In this document: piece by piece, positions 15,583 to 24,648 of the stretch
How the letters are laid out: each line of letters begins with the position of its first letter
Position numbering within the stretch: position 1 is the first letter of the stretch
NCBI GenBank assembly: GCA_965197825.1
Contig: CBDANW010000002.1
Coordinates: 2,046,001 to 2,110,000, forward strand
From: CBDANW01 sp965197825
GTDB lineage: Bacteria; Acidobacteriota; Vicinamibacteria; Marinacidobacterales; DATDRI01
Reading direction: 5' to 3'
DNA: 64,000 nucleotides
Made by a program: the position numbers and the translations under genes
Notes under the pieces: model-generated
The model's input: the letters and a program-made list of their open reading frames with translations, nothing else
Database searches by the model: none
What the model was told of the DNA's origin: nothing

Positions 15583-16569
15583 TCAACTGCGGCTTTCGGC
15601 CACCGCAACGGAGCCGACCTGCACCGTAGCCCGAGGGATGAAATGGATCGAGGCTCGCAGTGTGATCAACCAAGTGGTTGCCAGGAGCAAGGCCCCGTTG
15701 GCCACGTGCGCCGTTGCGGGAAAAACCGCGCGTGATGTCCAAACGATGGTGCCTCCAAGGAGAATCTGCAGCAAGACCAGCCCCGAGATAAGCACCGCCG
15801 GTCTCGTGAATCGCGGGTCGTCTCGATGCCGAAGCCAGATCCGAGCCACCAGCCAAACGACCGCCCCGATCACCACAAAAGCGAAGAGACGGTGGGCGAA
15901 ATGGATGGCCACCGGAACGCTTTCTAGGGGCGGGATCAGTCTGCCAAAGGCAAGCGGGAAATCTGGAATGGCAAGAGCGGCACCCGTGTGCCGTAGCGTT
16001 GCTCCCAGGACGAGCTGAAGGTAGACGGCTGTGGTGGCAACGCCCGCGACCACGCGAAGCGGGGGACCCACCGCGTCGGCCGCGTTAGCCACGTCAGTTT
16101 GTCCCGTCGCATTTTTCCATTCACGAGATGTAGCGAAGGCCAAAAGGACCATGACGCAAAAGAAGGTTTGGGCCAGAGTCGCGTGACTTACCGAGACCGG
16201 CGTGGGTAACAGGAAGATGACGGTAATGCCCCCGAGAACGCCTTGCGTGATGACCATGGCGAGTGCGACCGCTCCCAAACGTCGCATCCACCTGCGGGGC
16301 TCCGCCCACCATAGCCAGACGGCGAGGATGGTGGTCAAGAGGCCCACGAACGTTGCCACCATACGATGTCCGTGCTCATAGAGGATCCCCCCCACCATAG
16401 GTGGCATGAGCATGCCATAGGAAAGTGGCCAGTCGGGAACCGCCAGGCCCGATTCGGTGCTGGTCACGAGGCCACCAGCCCATATCAGAACCCAGGTACA
16501 CACCGCTGTCAGGGCGGCGAAGCGATGAAGCCACCCGCTTCGTTTCGAGAGCGTCGAGGTTTCGGACAC
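15583..16569 (-). CDS. ctaA: Heme A synthase (COX15/CtaA family)
   Basis: A 328-residue protein with eight hydrophobic helices. The two half-domains each have the His pairs expected for heme binding: EHGHRMVA and SHATLAQ in the first half, RHTGAAL and HFAHRLFAF in the second. It oxidises the C8 methyl of heme O to give heme A. Encoded opposite to the oxidase genes, together with DUF420; with ctaB on the other strand the locus holds the full heme a pathway from heme b. Confidence 0.94.
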   Translation of the reverse strand: MSETSTLSKRSGWLHRFAALTAVCTWVLIWAGGLVTSTESGLAVPDWPLSYGMLMPPMVGGILYEHGHRMVATFVGLLTTILAVWLWWAEPRRWMRRLGAVALAMVITQGVLGGITVIFLLPTPVSVSHATLAQTFFCVMVLLAFATSREWKNATGQTDVANAADAVGPPLRVVAGVATTAVYLQLVLGATLRHTGAALAIPDFPLAFGRLIPPLESVPVAIHFAHRLFAFVVIGAVVWLVARIWLRHRDDPRFTRPAVLISGLVLLQILLGGTIVWTSRAVFPATAHVANGALLLATTWLITLRASIHFIPRATVQVGSVAVAESRS

Positions 16570-16649
16570 GGATGGACGTCGAGAAGGGTTGACCCAGGAG
16601 ACCCGGCGGCATGCCGCCCGAGCCTCCCGGCAAAGGCTAACTGCGAAGG

Positions 16650-17435
16650 CTACTGGGCGGCGAAGGTGAAACTGATTTCCTTGGTCTCCGATTCGCCGAC
16701 CGACACGTTTTGTGTCTGGGCGCCCAGGGTCTCATGCCAGGCCTCGACGACATACTTGCCAGGCGGAAGATTACCGATATTGAACGACCCCGTGTCACCC
16801 GTCACGCCGTAGTACGGGTGATCTAGGACGCCCGCGTAGGCGTTCATCCACCTGTGCACGTCGCACTTGAAGGGGAGCATCACCTCGGCGTTCTCGAACG
16901 ATCTCGTCGTGGTGAGCCCCTTGATGGGCTGTCCGATATTGAACTGGTCGTTGTTCGTCGGCATCGCGTGGATGTTGTGGAGCGTGTCGTCGCTGTTCAA
17001 AATGTTTAGATCTTGACCGACCATGATCCCGAACACGTGCGGGTGGTAGGTGCAGCCCTGCTGATCCAGGAGAACCGCTTCGCTCGGGGTGGGGAACGAA
17101 CGCCCCTCGAGCCCTCCCTTGACGTACACGAAAACATTGGCGAGGGTGCCGTCCTCGTTGGCCACGACGAACTCGGTCGTAACCGGAGTCGAGTGAAGCT
17201 TCGAACAGACTGGGTCGGCCGCCATCTGGATCGTCTGCTGGTCTGGGGCTGTGCCTTCGAGCGTCGCCGTTCCAGTCAGCGTCCCGGCAGTCGCGGGGTC
17301 CACGGCAGAGGCCGCGGGCGCCGTAGCCGGCGTCGAAGAGGCGGTTTCGCCTCCGCCCGCATCACCACCGCCGCCACAACCGACAAAGGCGGCCAACGCC
17401 AGCGTACAAAGGACAGCAAGGAATCGCTTGATCAT
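16650..17435 (-). CDS. Secreted lipoprotein with cupredoxin-like/regulatory-like domain
   Basis: A 261-residue lipoprotein: signal peptide ending AAFVGC (lipobox), a low-complexity Gly/Ala/Pro linker (about 22-60), then a globular domain. This carries LHNIHAMP, FKCDVHRWMNAY and HPYYGVTGDTGSF, i.e. His, Cys and His that resemble plastocyanin-like metal ligands, and ends in a carboxypeptidase-regulatory-like beta strand region (GNLPPGKYVVEAWH). It lies next to the oxidase locus, so a copper or electron-carrier role is possible but not proved. A homologous gene is at 18151-18980. Confidence 0.82.
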   Translation of the reverse strand: MIKRFLAVLCTLALAAFVGCGGGGDAGGGETASSTPATAPAASAVDPATAGTLTGTATLEGTAPDQQTIQMAADPVCSKLHSTPVTTEFVVANEDGTLANVFVYVKGGLEGRSFPTPSEAVLLDQQGCTYHPHVFGIMVGQDLNILNSDDTLHNIHAMPTNNDQFNIGQPIKGLTTTRSFENAEVMLPFKCDVHRWMNAYAGVLDHPYYGVTGDTGSFNIGNLPPGKYVVEAWHETLGAQTQNVSVGESETKEISFTFAAQ

Positions 17436-17524
17436 TCAGACCCTCCGTAGAGTAACCAATTGACGGACTCGCGGGGCGTCAGCCGCCGCATGGACCAGGT
17501 AGTATACCGAATTCCAGGGGCAAA

Positions 17525-18070
17525 TCAACCGCGCGTGGCTGGGGCCCTTTCCAGGCGATCTCCGTCACCTCGGGAAGCGAACAATTCCCTAAGAAGGCTC
17601 GATTCTCGCTTGTAGAACCCCTCGGTGTGAAAGGACTCCTCCAACTGCAGTCGCTCGTAGTCCAGGTGATGGCAAAGCTCATGCAGAAGTGTCCGCAGAA
17701 ACGTCTTGAACTTGACGACTTGCGCACGTTGCGCCGTTCGCATCCAGACCGAGACTCGGTGGACTCCATCTTCGCCTGGTTCGTACAGACCATGGAGCTC
17801 GCCCGTCTCCCAGGAAGGCCGGCGCCGAAGCACCTTGATGCGAAGGGACGTCACTTCCAGGACCTTGGTGAGCCGGTCCGTGAGTGCCTGTGCGGTGCGC
17901 TCGGTGCGCGCTCGGTCGCCACCGGCGAGGGCTCGTTCCAGTGCGTCGATGAGCTCGCCGATTCGATCGATCTCGTCGGTCCGGGGCAGGTTGATTCGGT
18001 CTACTCGGTCGCTCGCACGGTAGATTCGCTTCTGATTAGCGCTCAGTCTCTGGTAGTAGGCGAAGGGCAT
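17525..18070 (-). CDS. Putative zinc metallopeptidase (SprT-like)
   Basis: A 181-residue soluble protein with LHELCHHLDY at about residues 131-140, an HExxH zinc-peptidase motif followed by an Asp. The flanking pattern (hydrophobic helix before, ESFHTEGFYKRES after) resembles SprT/WLM-like metallopeptidases, in which a third ligand His follows about 8-20 residues later; HTEGF fits that. No signal peptide. The N-terminal half is charged and helical. Family assignment is tentative, the zinc motif is clear. Confidence 0.7.
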   Translation of the reverse strand: MPFAYYQRLSANQKRIYRASDRVDRINLPRTDEIDRIGELIDALERALAGGDRARTERTAQALTDRLTKVLEVTSLRIKVLRRRPSWETGELHGLYEPGEDGVHRVSVWMRTAQRAQVVKFKTFLRTLLHELCHHLDYERLQLEESFHTEGFYKRESSLLRELFASRGDGDRLERAPATRG

Positions 18071-18150
18071 GCCTGCAGAAGTATACTCCGATCGTCAGAC
18101 GCCCGTTTGACACCCAAAAGGCGCTCCCTTACCATCGCCGCTCTGACCCA

Positions 18151-18980
18151 ATGTTGACCATGATGGTGGCGAGGCCCGGGGTTTTTCTTCTCCTGCCGAT
18201 CCCATTGTTGACGTTTGCTTGTGGCGGCGAGGACCGTCAGGGATCCCCGCAGGTGATGCAAGATCCGGTGGCCGCGGAGGTTTGGACCCCGCCCCGCCTT
18301 CCCATTTATGAAGCCATTGCGGTTTCGAACGGCGGTGCGGTAACCGGAACCATTCGCCTCACCGAGGCGATGCCGCCGCTCGCCGACATCCCGGTCCTGA
18401 AGAATCAAGCCGCTTGCGGAGAGCATCGTCCCGATCCTTCCTTAGTGTTGGGGACGGAAAACGGTGTTGCGAACGTCGTCGTTTCGCTAGTGGGGGTCAC
18501 TCTCGGGGTAAGCGGATGGAGGCACTGCCGGAGGCCGCGAAGCTGGATCAGGTGGAATGTGAATACGTACCGCACGTGCAGGTCGTTCCACTTGGAACGA
18601 CGCTCGACATCGTCAACAGCGATCCGGTATTGCACAATGTCCATGCCTATTTGAACGGGACGGAGTCGATCTTCAATCTCGCCATGCCCATCGAGGGTTA
18701 CCGTATACAGCGGAGGTTGGATATTCCCGGGATCGTCAGCGTGAAGTGCGATGCCGGGCACACCTGGATGAGCGCGTACATCGTCGTTCAGGACCACCCC
18801 TATTACTCGATGACGACAGAGGACGGATCCTATTCCATCGACGACGTTCCAGCCGGTAATTATCGGTTGAAGTTATGGCGCGGGCTTTTGGGGGAGACGG
18901 AAGTTCCGGTCGAGATCGAGGCGAATGCCACCGTGACGGTCGATCTGGAATCGAATGCTCCGGTAATCGATCCGTCTTAG
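18151..18980 (+). pseudogene. Frameshifted paralogue of the cupredoxin-like lipoprotein
   Basis: The N-terminal part reads from ATG 18151 with a lipobox LTFACGG up to VVVSLVG; the rest, from about GKRMEALPEAAKLDQ to the stop at 18980, is one frame off. The two parts together align end to end with the lipoprotein at 16650-17435, including LHNVHAYLNG, VKCDAGHTWMSAY and HPYYSMTTEDGSY. The break falls at a run of five G (18492-18496); one more G restores the frame. So this is either a one-base deletion that kills the gene or a base-calling error. Confidence 0.75.
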
Positions 18981-19004
18981 AGTAATGATTCTAGGGGGGG
19001 ATTC

Positions 19005-19385
19005 CTACTTGAGGAGCTGCCTGCTGGAGAAGCCCGCGTCTATCTCGTGCCAGAAACTCACTTCCTGCTCACCAAGTTTCCAGCATAGATAGACTTCCCG
19101 ACCCTCCCAGATGGTGGGGAAATCAACGAGCCCACACTCTAGATCTTTGATGTGACAACCCTGAGAACATATCTCGGTGGTGAGCCCTTGCATGCGTCCC
19201 ACGAGGTTGAGGTAACCGAGGTCGACCGGGATGCCGCCGCGAGCGAGAACATCCTGAAGTTTGGGGGTGTGACGGTCGGCGGTTTTCTTCAGACCCTGAT
19301 AGATCGAGCCGAGCTGATTCAGGCGCTCGCTGAGGAAGGGAATCAACTCGTTGGCCTCTAAGACCGTGAAGAAGCGTTTATCCAT
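19005..19385 (-). CDS. DUF2203 family protein
   Basis: A 126-residue soluble protein. The N-terminal half is a helical hairpin (FFTVLEANELIPFLSERLNQL), the C-terminal half has the family signature GLVDFPTIWEGREVYLCWKLGE and FWHEIDAGFSSRQ. DUF2203 proteins are widespread in Acidobacteria, Chloroflexi and Actinobacteria and have no known function. It stands alone, convergent with the preceding lipoprotein gene. Confidence 0.85.
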   Translation of the reverse strand: MDKRFFTVLEANELIPFLSERLNQLGSIYQGLKKTADRHTPKLQDVLARGGIPVDLGYLNLVGRMQGLTTEICSQGCHIKDLECGLVDFPTIWEGREVYLCWKLGEQEVSFWHEIDAGFSSRQLLK

Positions 19386-19530
19386 TCCTCTAGAAGTTTA
19401 GCCAAAACGAACGAGACGGACAAATAGTGAGAGGGCGGGGCCAACTTTTTTTGGGTCGTTCTCCTTGTGCTACAATCTAAAGGATTTAGGTGCCCACCGA
19501 AACGGGCTTACTCAACTAGTGAGGAACAAC

Positions 19531-20463
19531 ATGAAGCAAGTCGTCAGTTTGGTTGTCTTGAGCTCTCTTCTTCTGGTACCCGCGGGAGCTGTCTTTTGCC
19601 AGGAGGAATCGGGGGATCGCTTTCAGTTCACCGTCGCGGTGTCGGCGGTGAACCTCAACGTCGTGGTCGCCGACAAGAAAGGGCGATTCGTCCCGGGCCT
19701 GACCAAATCGGACTTCGAGGTCTACGAGGACGGCGTTCTCCAGGAGGTGACTTTTTTCAATCCCGAAGTCACGCCGATTACGGTTCTTCTTCTCCTCGAT
19801 GCCTCGACCAGCATCCGACCCAGTGTCGACGGCGTGAAGGAGGCCGCTGCAAACTTCGTTCGCAAGCTGTGGGAGGGCGATCAGGCCATCGTGGGGGATT
19901 TCAACGAGCGCGTGCGGTTCAGCACGTACTTCACCGAGGACGTCGATCGGCTGGTGTCCACGATTCAGTCGCTTTACCCTTCTGGATGGACGGCGCTCTA
20001 CGACGCCATTCTCCTCTCCATCTTCAAGCTGGAAGCGGTAGAAGGAAGAAAGGCGCTTCTTGTCTTCACGGACGGCGACGATTCTCGTTCGGTCGGCATT
20101 GGGAGCGAGGCAACCAAAGACAACGCTATCGAAGGCGCGAAGTTCTCTGAAGTGAGTATCTACTCGGTGGGCTTTCAGGGTCGCCGCGGTTTCGGCGGGA
20201 GCGGCGTTAACAAGGGGTTCCTGAACAAGCTCTCCGAGGAAACGGGTGGGGCTGCTTTCTTTCCCAAGGACATCGGCGCGCTGAATGAATCCTTCTCCCT
20301 CATTCAAGAAGAGCTCCACAGTCAGTATCGCCTGGCGTACGTTCCTTCGAACACGACGCAAGACGGGATCTGGCGAACCGTCGAGATTCGCATCAAGGAT
20401 CGAAAGGACCTCGTGGTGCGCACCCGCACTGGCTACTACGCTGTTCCACCGCTAGAGCCCTAA
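19531..20463 (+). CDS. VWFA-related domain protein of acidobacterial type
   Basis: A 310-residue exported protein. A Sec signal (about 1-24, ending VFCQ) is followed by the beta domain VNLNVVVADKKGRFVPGL and the phrase DFEVYEDGVLQEVTFF, the hallmark of the VWFA-related family expanded in Acidobacteria. The von Willebrand A domain has the MIDAS start LLLDASTSI (DxSxS). ATG 19531 has GAGG upstream; an earlier in-frame start at 19465 lacks a signal peptide. Function is likely extracellular protein binding; the exact role is unknown. Confidence 0.88.
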   Translation: MKQVVSLVVLSSLLLVPAGAVFCQEESGDRFQFTVAVSAVNLNVVVADKKGRFVPGLTKSDFEVYEDGVLQEVTFFNPEVTPITVLLLLDASTSIRPSVDGVKEAAANFVRKLWEGDQAIVGDFNERVRFSTYFTEDVDRLVSTIQSLYPSGWTALYDAILLSIFKLEAVEGRKALLVFTDGDDSRSVGIGSEATKDNAIEGAKFSEVSIYSVGFQGRRGFGGSGVNKGFLNKLSEETGGAAFFPKDIGALNESFSLIQEELHSQYRLAYVPSNTTQDGIWRTVEIRIKDRKDLVVRTRTGYYAVPPLEP

Positions 20464-20470
20464 TCTCCTG

Positions 20471-20539
20471 AGTTTCGGGGACAGCTACTTAATCTAGCAG
20501 CGCGTATCCTCTCTAGATTAAGTAGCTGTCCCCGAAACT
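20471..20539. repeat. REP-like perfect palindrome, 27-bp arms
   Basis: Arms 20471-20497 and 20513-20539 are exact reverse complements around a 15-base loop and contain CGGGGACAGCTACTTAAT. It follows the VWFA stop by 7 bp and a partial extra copy of the CCCGAAACTC end lies at 20530-20548. The sequence has the look of REP elements mobilised by Y1/RAYT transposases, none of which is in this window. It could also act as a terminator for the VWFA gene. Confidence 0.7.
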
Positions 20540-20587
20540 CCCGAAACTCGAGTCAACTGGCCAGACGCCCATGTTAGAATCGCTCCT

Positions 20588-21133
20588 ATGTCTTCCGAGA
20601 AGCTCGCGAAGCGGCTCTCGCATCGCGTCGGCTATCGCGGGCGCTTGCTCACCCTCGAGGTCGATCGGGTCGTCGAGCCGGGCGGCATCGAGGTTGACCG
20701 AGAGGTCGTGCGTCATCCAGGCTCGTCCGTCGTCCTCGCGATCACTGCCGACGGCGATCTAGTGCTGGTAAGACAGTACCGCTACGCGGTGGGGGACTTT
20801 CTCTGGGAGGTACCGGCCGGTCACATCGATGCTGGTGAGTTGCCGGAGGAAGCGGCTCGTCGTGAGCTGGTAGAGGAGACCGGGTATTATCCCGGTCACT
20901 TGCAGAAGCTCCTTGATTTCTACCCCGCGCCTGGGTTCACCGACGAACGGATGCATCTCTTCCGGGCCACCGAGCTGGAAGAGCGAGAGCCTCGTCCCGA
21001 AGAAGACGAGAACATCGAAGTCCGTCTCTTCGACGTGAAAGAGGCGCGTCGAATGGTTTCTGCACACGAGATTCGGGATGCCAAGACTCTGGTGGCGCTG
21101 TCCTTTCTCGAGGAGCCGCCAACCGGGCGCTAG
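20588..21133 (+). CDS. Nudix hydrolase, ADP-ribose pyrophosphatase type
   Basis: A 181-residue protein with a complete Nudix box starting at GHIDAGE and continuing through REL.EETGY (about residues 79-101). The N-terminal strand pattern and the LVRQYRYAVGDFLWEVPAG segment fit ADP-ribose pyrophosphatases (NudF-like). It would cleave ADP-ribose or similar nucleotide sugars using Mg2+. It ends 3 bp before the next gene, so the two are probably co-transcribed. Confidence 0.9.
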   Translation: MSSEKLAKRLSHRVGYRGRLLTLEVDRVVEPGGIEVDREVVRHPGSSVVLAITADGDLVLVRQYRYAVGDFLWEVPAGHIDAGELPEEAARRELVEETGYYPGHLQKLLDFYPAPGFTDERMHLFRATELEEREPRPEEDENIEVRLFDVKEARRMVSAHEIRDAKTLVALSFLEEPPTGR

Positions 21134-21136
21134 GTT

Positions 21137-23704
21137 GTGCTCAGGTTTCGCCCGCACTTCGAGACGCTGCTTTCCGCGGCCGCGGGCGCGTCGATGGGAA
21201 CCGCCCTGGTTGTTCGCGATGCCATACGCGTACCCATCGTCGATAGCATCTCCGCTCCGAGCCTCGTTGCGACGACACCGTCCCTCACTTGGTGGGTTGC
21301 TGCTCTCATCGCGGGAGCCCTGTCGGGCGCCTGGCTAGGAAAGTGGCTCGCGCGCAGGGAGGCGGTGGGGGTTGTGCACCCCCTTTTGCTCCCCGGCCTT
21401 GCGAACCTTGCCTACGTTCCAGGCGCGATCTCCGCGATGCCGTTTCTCTCGGCGTTTTCCGGGCCGCTGCTGGATTTACTCATCGTGGGGAGCGTGGCGG
21501 CAAGTCTCTGGCGAGCCGCCGAGCTACTCGGAGTGAGTTTCTCGCCCTCGGCGAATCAGGTGGCGTTAGCGGCGCTCGCACTGTACCTGTTGGTGGGCTA
21601 CAAAGTGCAGCACGGGGTGGGTCTGACCGGCGACGAGCCACACTACATGCTGATCGCGCACAGCATTCTGCGGGATCACGATCTCGAGGTGGCGGACGAC
21701 TACGCGGAAGGAAGCTTCCGGGCGTTCTACGACGGCAAGATCGGTCCGCACCTGGCACACGGAACCGCCTATTCGGTGCATGGCGTCGGCCTGCCTCTGA
21801 TCTTGCTGCCCGGATACGCTCTGCTCGGGTTGACGGGAGTTCTGCTTACCAAGGCGTTATTAGGAGCGGTCGCCGTGCGCGAGCTCTTCCGTGCCGTCGA
21901 GTTGCTGGTGGGCGATCGAAGAGCCGCGTTGCTAGCTGCGTTGGGATTCGGCGTCACCGTTCCCGGCCTTTTCCTTCTGACCGCTGCTTATCCAGAGCTT
22001 CCCGCCGCGGTCTTGGCGGTCGCCGTATTTCGCCGGTGGCTCGCCCCCGGGGAGCTCGGCTCGATCGCCGCGGTTGCCTGGGGCTTGGGTTTCGGTTTGC
22101 TGCCGCTTCTTCATATCAAGTTCATCGCCCTCGCGGCAGTCTTCGTCTTGGGCTCGATGATCTTTTGGCCCGGCAAGCGATGGGGAGTGTTGGTTGGGAC
22201 GTCCGTCGGGCTGCTGGGCGTCCTCGTTTTCTTTTATTCTCTCACGGGCAGCTTGAACCCTCTCGCCTCGTGGGGCACCCAACGCGTTTTCTGGCAAGGT
22301 ATTCCCGTGGGGCTCGCCGGTCTGTTCTTCGATCAAGAGGCTGGGCTTCTTCCCGCGGCTCCTTTCTACATTTTCGCCCTAGCCGCCATGGGGATTTTTC
22401 TCCGACGGCGGCCCGCGCTGGGTTTTCTCGTAGTAGCCACGCTCGGTGCGGTGGCGCTTCCCGCGGCGGCGCATCCAGCCTGGCCGGGCGGCGCCTCGGC
22501 CCCGGCTCGATATCTTTTTCCCGCGTTGCCGCTTCTGGCTGCCGCCGCGGCAGCGGTTTGGCGTTGGGAGTCCGGTCGGGGAATCGTTCCCTGGGTCCGT
22601 CCTCTACTTTTGGTGAGCGTACTCTTCGCCGTCTATGCGGCCTCGGTTCCCGGCCAGTACCTGTACCTCAACCAAAAAGACGGGACCGGTCGGCTCTGGG
22701 AAGCCTTGGGAACGTCGTGGGATCTGACGCACTACCTTCCGTCGATCCTGAGAGCCGACGCCAGGTCGCTGGTCATGGCGTTCGTAGGAGTGGCTTTGCT
22801 GTCGTCGGCTTTCGTGGTTCAGCTCTCCCGCCGAGCGATTCGACTTCCCTCTCTCGTTGCCGTGGTACTCCTCGGCACGGTTGCCATCGACTTCGTTTCA
22901 CCGGGACGTCTGCCGGAAGTCGCGCCGATGCGTCGGATGGAGCGGCTCATGTGGGGCGCCTCCGGCCATCGAATGGATCGCTTCCTGTCGCTGCCCACGG
23001 CGCGCTGGCTCCAGTACGAGGAGGTGGTTGCGCTCATCGACCTGCCGTTGCTTCAAGCGAGGGGTCTTTCCGGCTCGGCCAGCTCGGTTACGGAGCCCAC
23101 CGATTTATGGGCGAGCTCGTCGATCCGCGTGCCCGCGGGGGACTTCGTTCTGGAAGCCGCACAGTCGATGGAGCTCGAACTTTGTAACGGCGAAGGCTGT
23201 TTTGCGACGGCCCACGAGGGCGAAGCGTTTCGGACTCGAGCGGGACTTTCCCGCTTCACAGTCCGGGCCGAGAACCCGCCGCCGCAACTTCGTCTTCGAG
23301 TGGTTCACCTGGAAGAAGACTTCGTGACCGCGTTTCGGTCGCTTCAGCTTCCCAACGGTCTCAAGCTACATGCTCTGGACGATAACGTGTACTTCGAGCC
23401 TTCGGGCTTCTGGGTTCGAGCTTTCGACCAGGCGCGCTTCGCCCTCGAACGGCGGCCTACTCAAACAACCGTCTTGTCTTTGGCAAACGGAGGAGCGGAA
23501 AATTGGATTGCGGTCCAGCAGCCGGATGAATTCGTCCAGTTCTTTCTTCGGCCCTTCGAGGCCAAGCGCCTCGAGATTCCCATTGTCGATGGTTTCGGCA
23601 TCATCACGGTGGAGTCCGCCGCGGGTTTTCGGCCGGTGGACCATGATCCGTCAACGATCGACTACCGCTCGCTGGGTGTCTTTGTGACCATGCCCGGTCG
23701 TTGA
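21137..23704 (+). CDS. Large polytopic membrane protein, GT-C glycosyltransferase-like
   Basis: An 855-residue protein with about 12-14 hydrophobic helices over residues 10-575 and a C-terminal soluble, beta-rich domain of about 270 residues. After the third or fourth helix lies GLTGDEPHYMLIAHSI, an acidic DExxY loop like the catalytic one in GT-C enzymes (ArnT, PMT). I could not identify a specific family. GTG 21137 is 3 bp after the Nudix stop; ATG 21194 is an alternative. A mannosyl- or other sugar transfer from polyprenyl phosphate is an inference from topology and the acidic loop. Confidence 0.75.
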   Translation: MLRFRPHFETLLSAAAGASMGTALVVRDAIRVPIVDSISAPSLVATTPSLTWWVAALIAGALSGAWLGKWLARREAVGVVHPLLLPGLANLAYVPGAISAMPFLSAFSGPLLDLLIVGSVAASLWRAAELLGVSFSPSANQVALAALALYLLVGYKVQHGVGLTGDEPHYMLIAHSILRDHDLEVADDYAEGSFRAFYDGKIGPHLAHGTAYSVHGVGLPLILLPGYALLGLTGVLLTKALLGAVAVRELFRAVELLVGDRRAALLAALGFGVTVPGLFLLTAAYPELPAAVLAVAVFRRWLAPGELGSIAAVAWGLGFGLLPLLHIKFIALAAVFVLGSMIFWPGKRWGVLVGTSVGLLGVLVFFYSLTGSLNPLASWGTQRVFWQGIPVGLAGLFFDQEAGLLPAAPFYIFALAAMGIFLRRRPALGFLVVATLGAVALPAAAHPAWPGGASAPARYLFPALPLLAAAAAAVWRWESGRGIVPWVRPLLLVSVLFAVYAASVPGQYLYLNQKDGTGRLWEALGTSWDLTHYLPSILRADARSLVMAFVGVALLSSAFVVQLSRRAIRLPSLVAVVLLGTVAIDFVSPGRLPEVAPMRRMERLMWGASGHRMDRFLSLPTARWLQYEEVVALIDLPLLQARGLSGSASSVTEPTDLWASSSIRVPAGDFVLEAAQSMELELCNGEGCFATAHEGEAFRTRAGLSRFTVRAENPPPQLRLRVVHLEEDFVTAFRSLQLPNGLKLHALDDNVYFEPSGFWVRAFDQARFALERRPTQTTVLSLANGGAENWIAVQQPDEFVQFFLRPFEAKRLEIPIVDGFGIITVESAAGFRPVDHDPSTIDYRSLGVFVTMPGR

Positions 23705-23776
23705 TTGACTCGGCTTTGACTTACATGGGGATCCTTCCGGATAATAAGGTGCCGAGGAATCTGGAGACGGACTGAT

Positions 23777-24646
23777 TTGGTCATTCACGCTAGGCACACG
23801 AGGCACACGAGACAGAAAGGCGGGTTTTTCTCCGGGCCTGAACCGCGACTCTTTGCTCATCGTGGCGCCAGTGCGCTCGCTCCCGAGAACACCATGGAGT
23901 CGTTCCGCCTGGCGCGGAGCGCGGGCGTCCCTTACTTGGAGCTAGACGTCCATTTGACCGCCGACGGGCACGTGGTAGTGATTCACGACAACTCCGTGTC
24001 CCGCTCGACGGGTCGTCGAGGCAGAGTAGAGAGGATGTCGCTTTCGGAAATCCGTCGTCTGGATGCCGGGCACGAGTTCACGCTAGATCGTGGCCGGTCC
24101 TTTCCTTACCGAGGAAAGGGCCTCCTCATTCCCACGCTCGAGGAAGTTCTCCAGGGTTTTCCCGAGGCACGCATCACCGTCGAGATCAAGAAGACGAGAA
24201 AAGGAATCGGCGCAGCGGTCCTGGACGTGATCCGTCGCTGCCATGCGATGGAGCGCGTTCTGGTGGCATCGCACGAGCATCAGCATTTGCAGGAATTCCG
24301 ATCTCTCGACGGCGACGTGCCGACCAGTTTTAGTAAGTCCGAGGTGAGAGGGTTTTTGGCCCGCGTGCGAGGCGGAGATACTAGTGGCTACCACGCGCCG
24401 GGAAACGCGCTGCAGGTTCCCGAGTACTTCGGATTGCGGCGGGTTACTTCCGTGGCCTTCATCGAAGCGGCACACCGCCTCGGTCTCGAAGTCCACGTCT
24501 GGACGGTCAACGAGCCGGTCCACATGAAGCGCCTGCTGCGCTGGGGAGTCGACGGCATCATGACCGATGATCCGGCCCGAGCGATGGCGTCGGTGGCCGA
24601 GCTGGCTGGGGTCGTCGAAGCAGTGGCGCCGCCCGGGAGTGACTAG
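23777..24646 (+). CDS. Glycerophosphodiester phosphodiesterase
   Basis: A 289-residue TIM-barrel phosphodiesterase. The GDPD signature is clear: FAHRGASALAPENTM, then ELDVHLTADGHVVVIHDNSVSRST with the metal-binding Glu, Asp and the second catalytic His, and near the end VHVWTVNEP and VDGIMTDDP. It hydrolyses glycerophosphodiesters to glycerol-3-phosphate and alcohol. No signal peptide. The start is uncertain: TTG 23777 follows GGAG but the first 16 residues (Arg/His/Thr-rich) are not part of the fold. Confidence 0.92.
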   Translation: MVIHARHTRHTRQKGGFFSGPEPRLFAHRGASALAPENTMESFRLARSAGVPYLELDVHLTADGHVVVIHDNSVSRSTGRRGRVERMSLSEIRRLDAGHEFTLDRGRSFPYRGKGLLIPTLEEVLQGFPEARITVEIKKTRKGIGAAVLDVIRRCHAMERVLVASHEHQHLQEFRSLDGDVPTSFSKSEVRGFLARVRGGDTSGYHAPGNALQVPEYFGLRRVTSVAFIEAAHRLGLEVHVWTVNEPVHMKRLLRWGVDGIMTDDPARAMASVAELAGVVEAVAPPGSD

Positions 24647-24648
24647 AC

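Noticed and set aside
21289..23187. 632-codon open frame on the plus strand
   Set aside because: Overlaps the 855-residue membrane protein in another frame, is very rich in Arg and Ser, and has no motif; a shadow.
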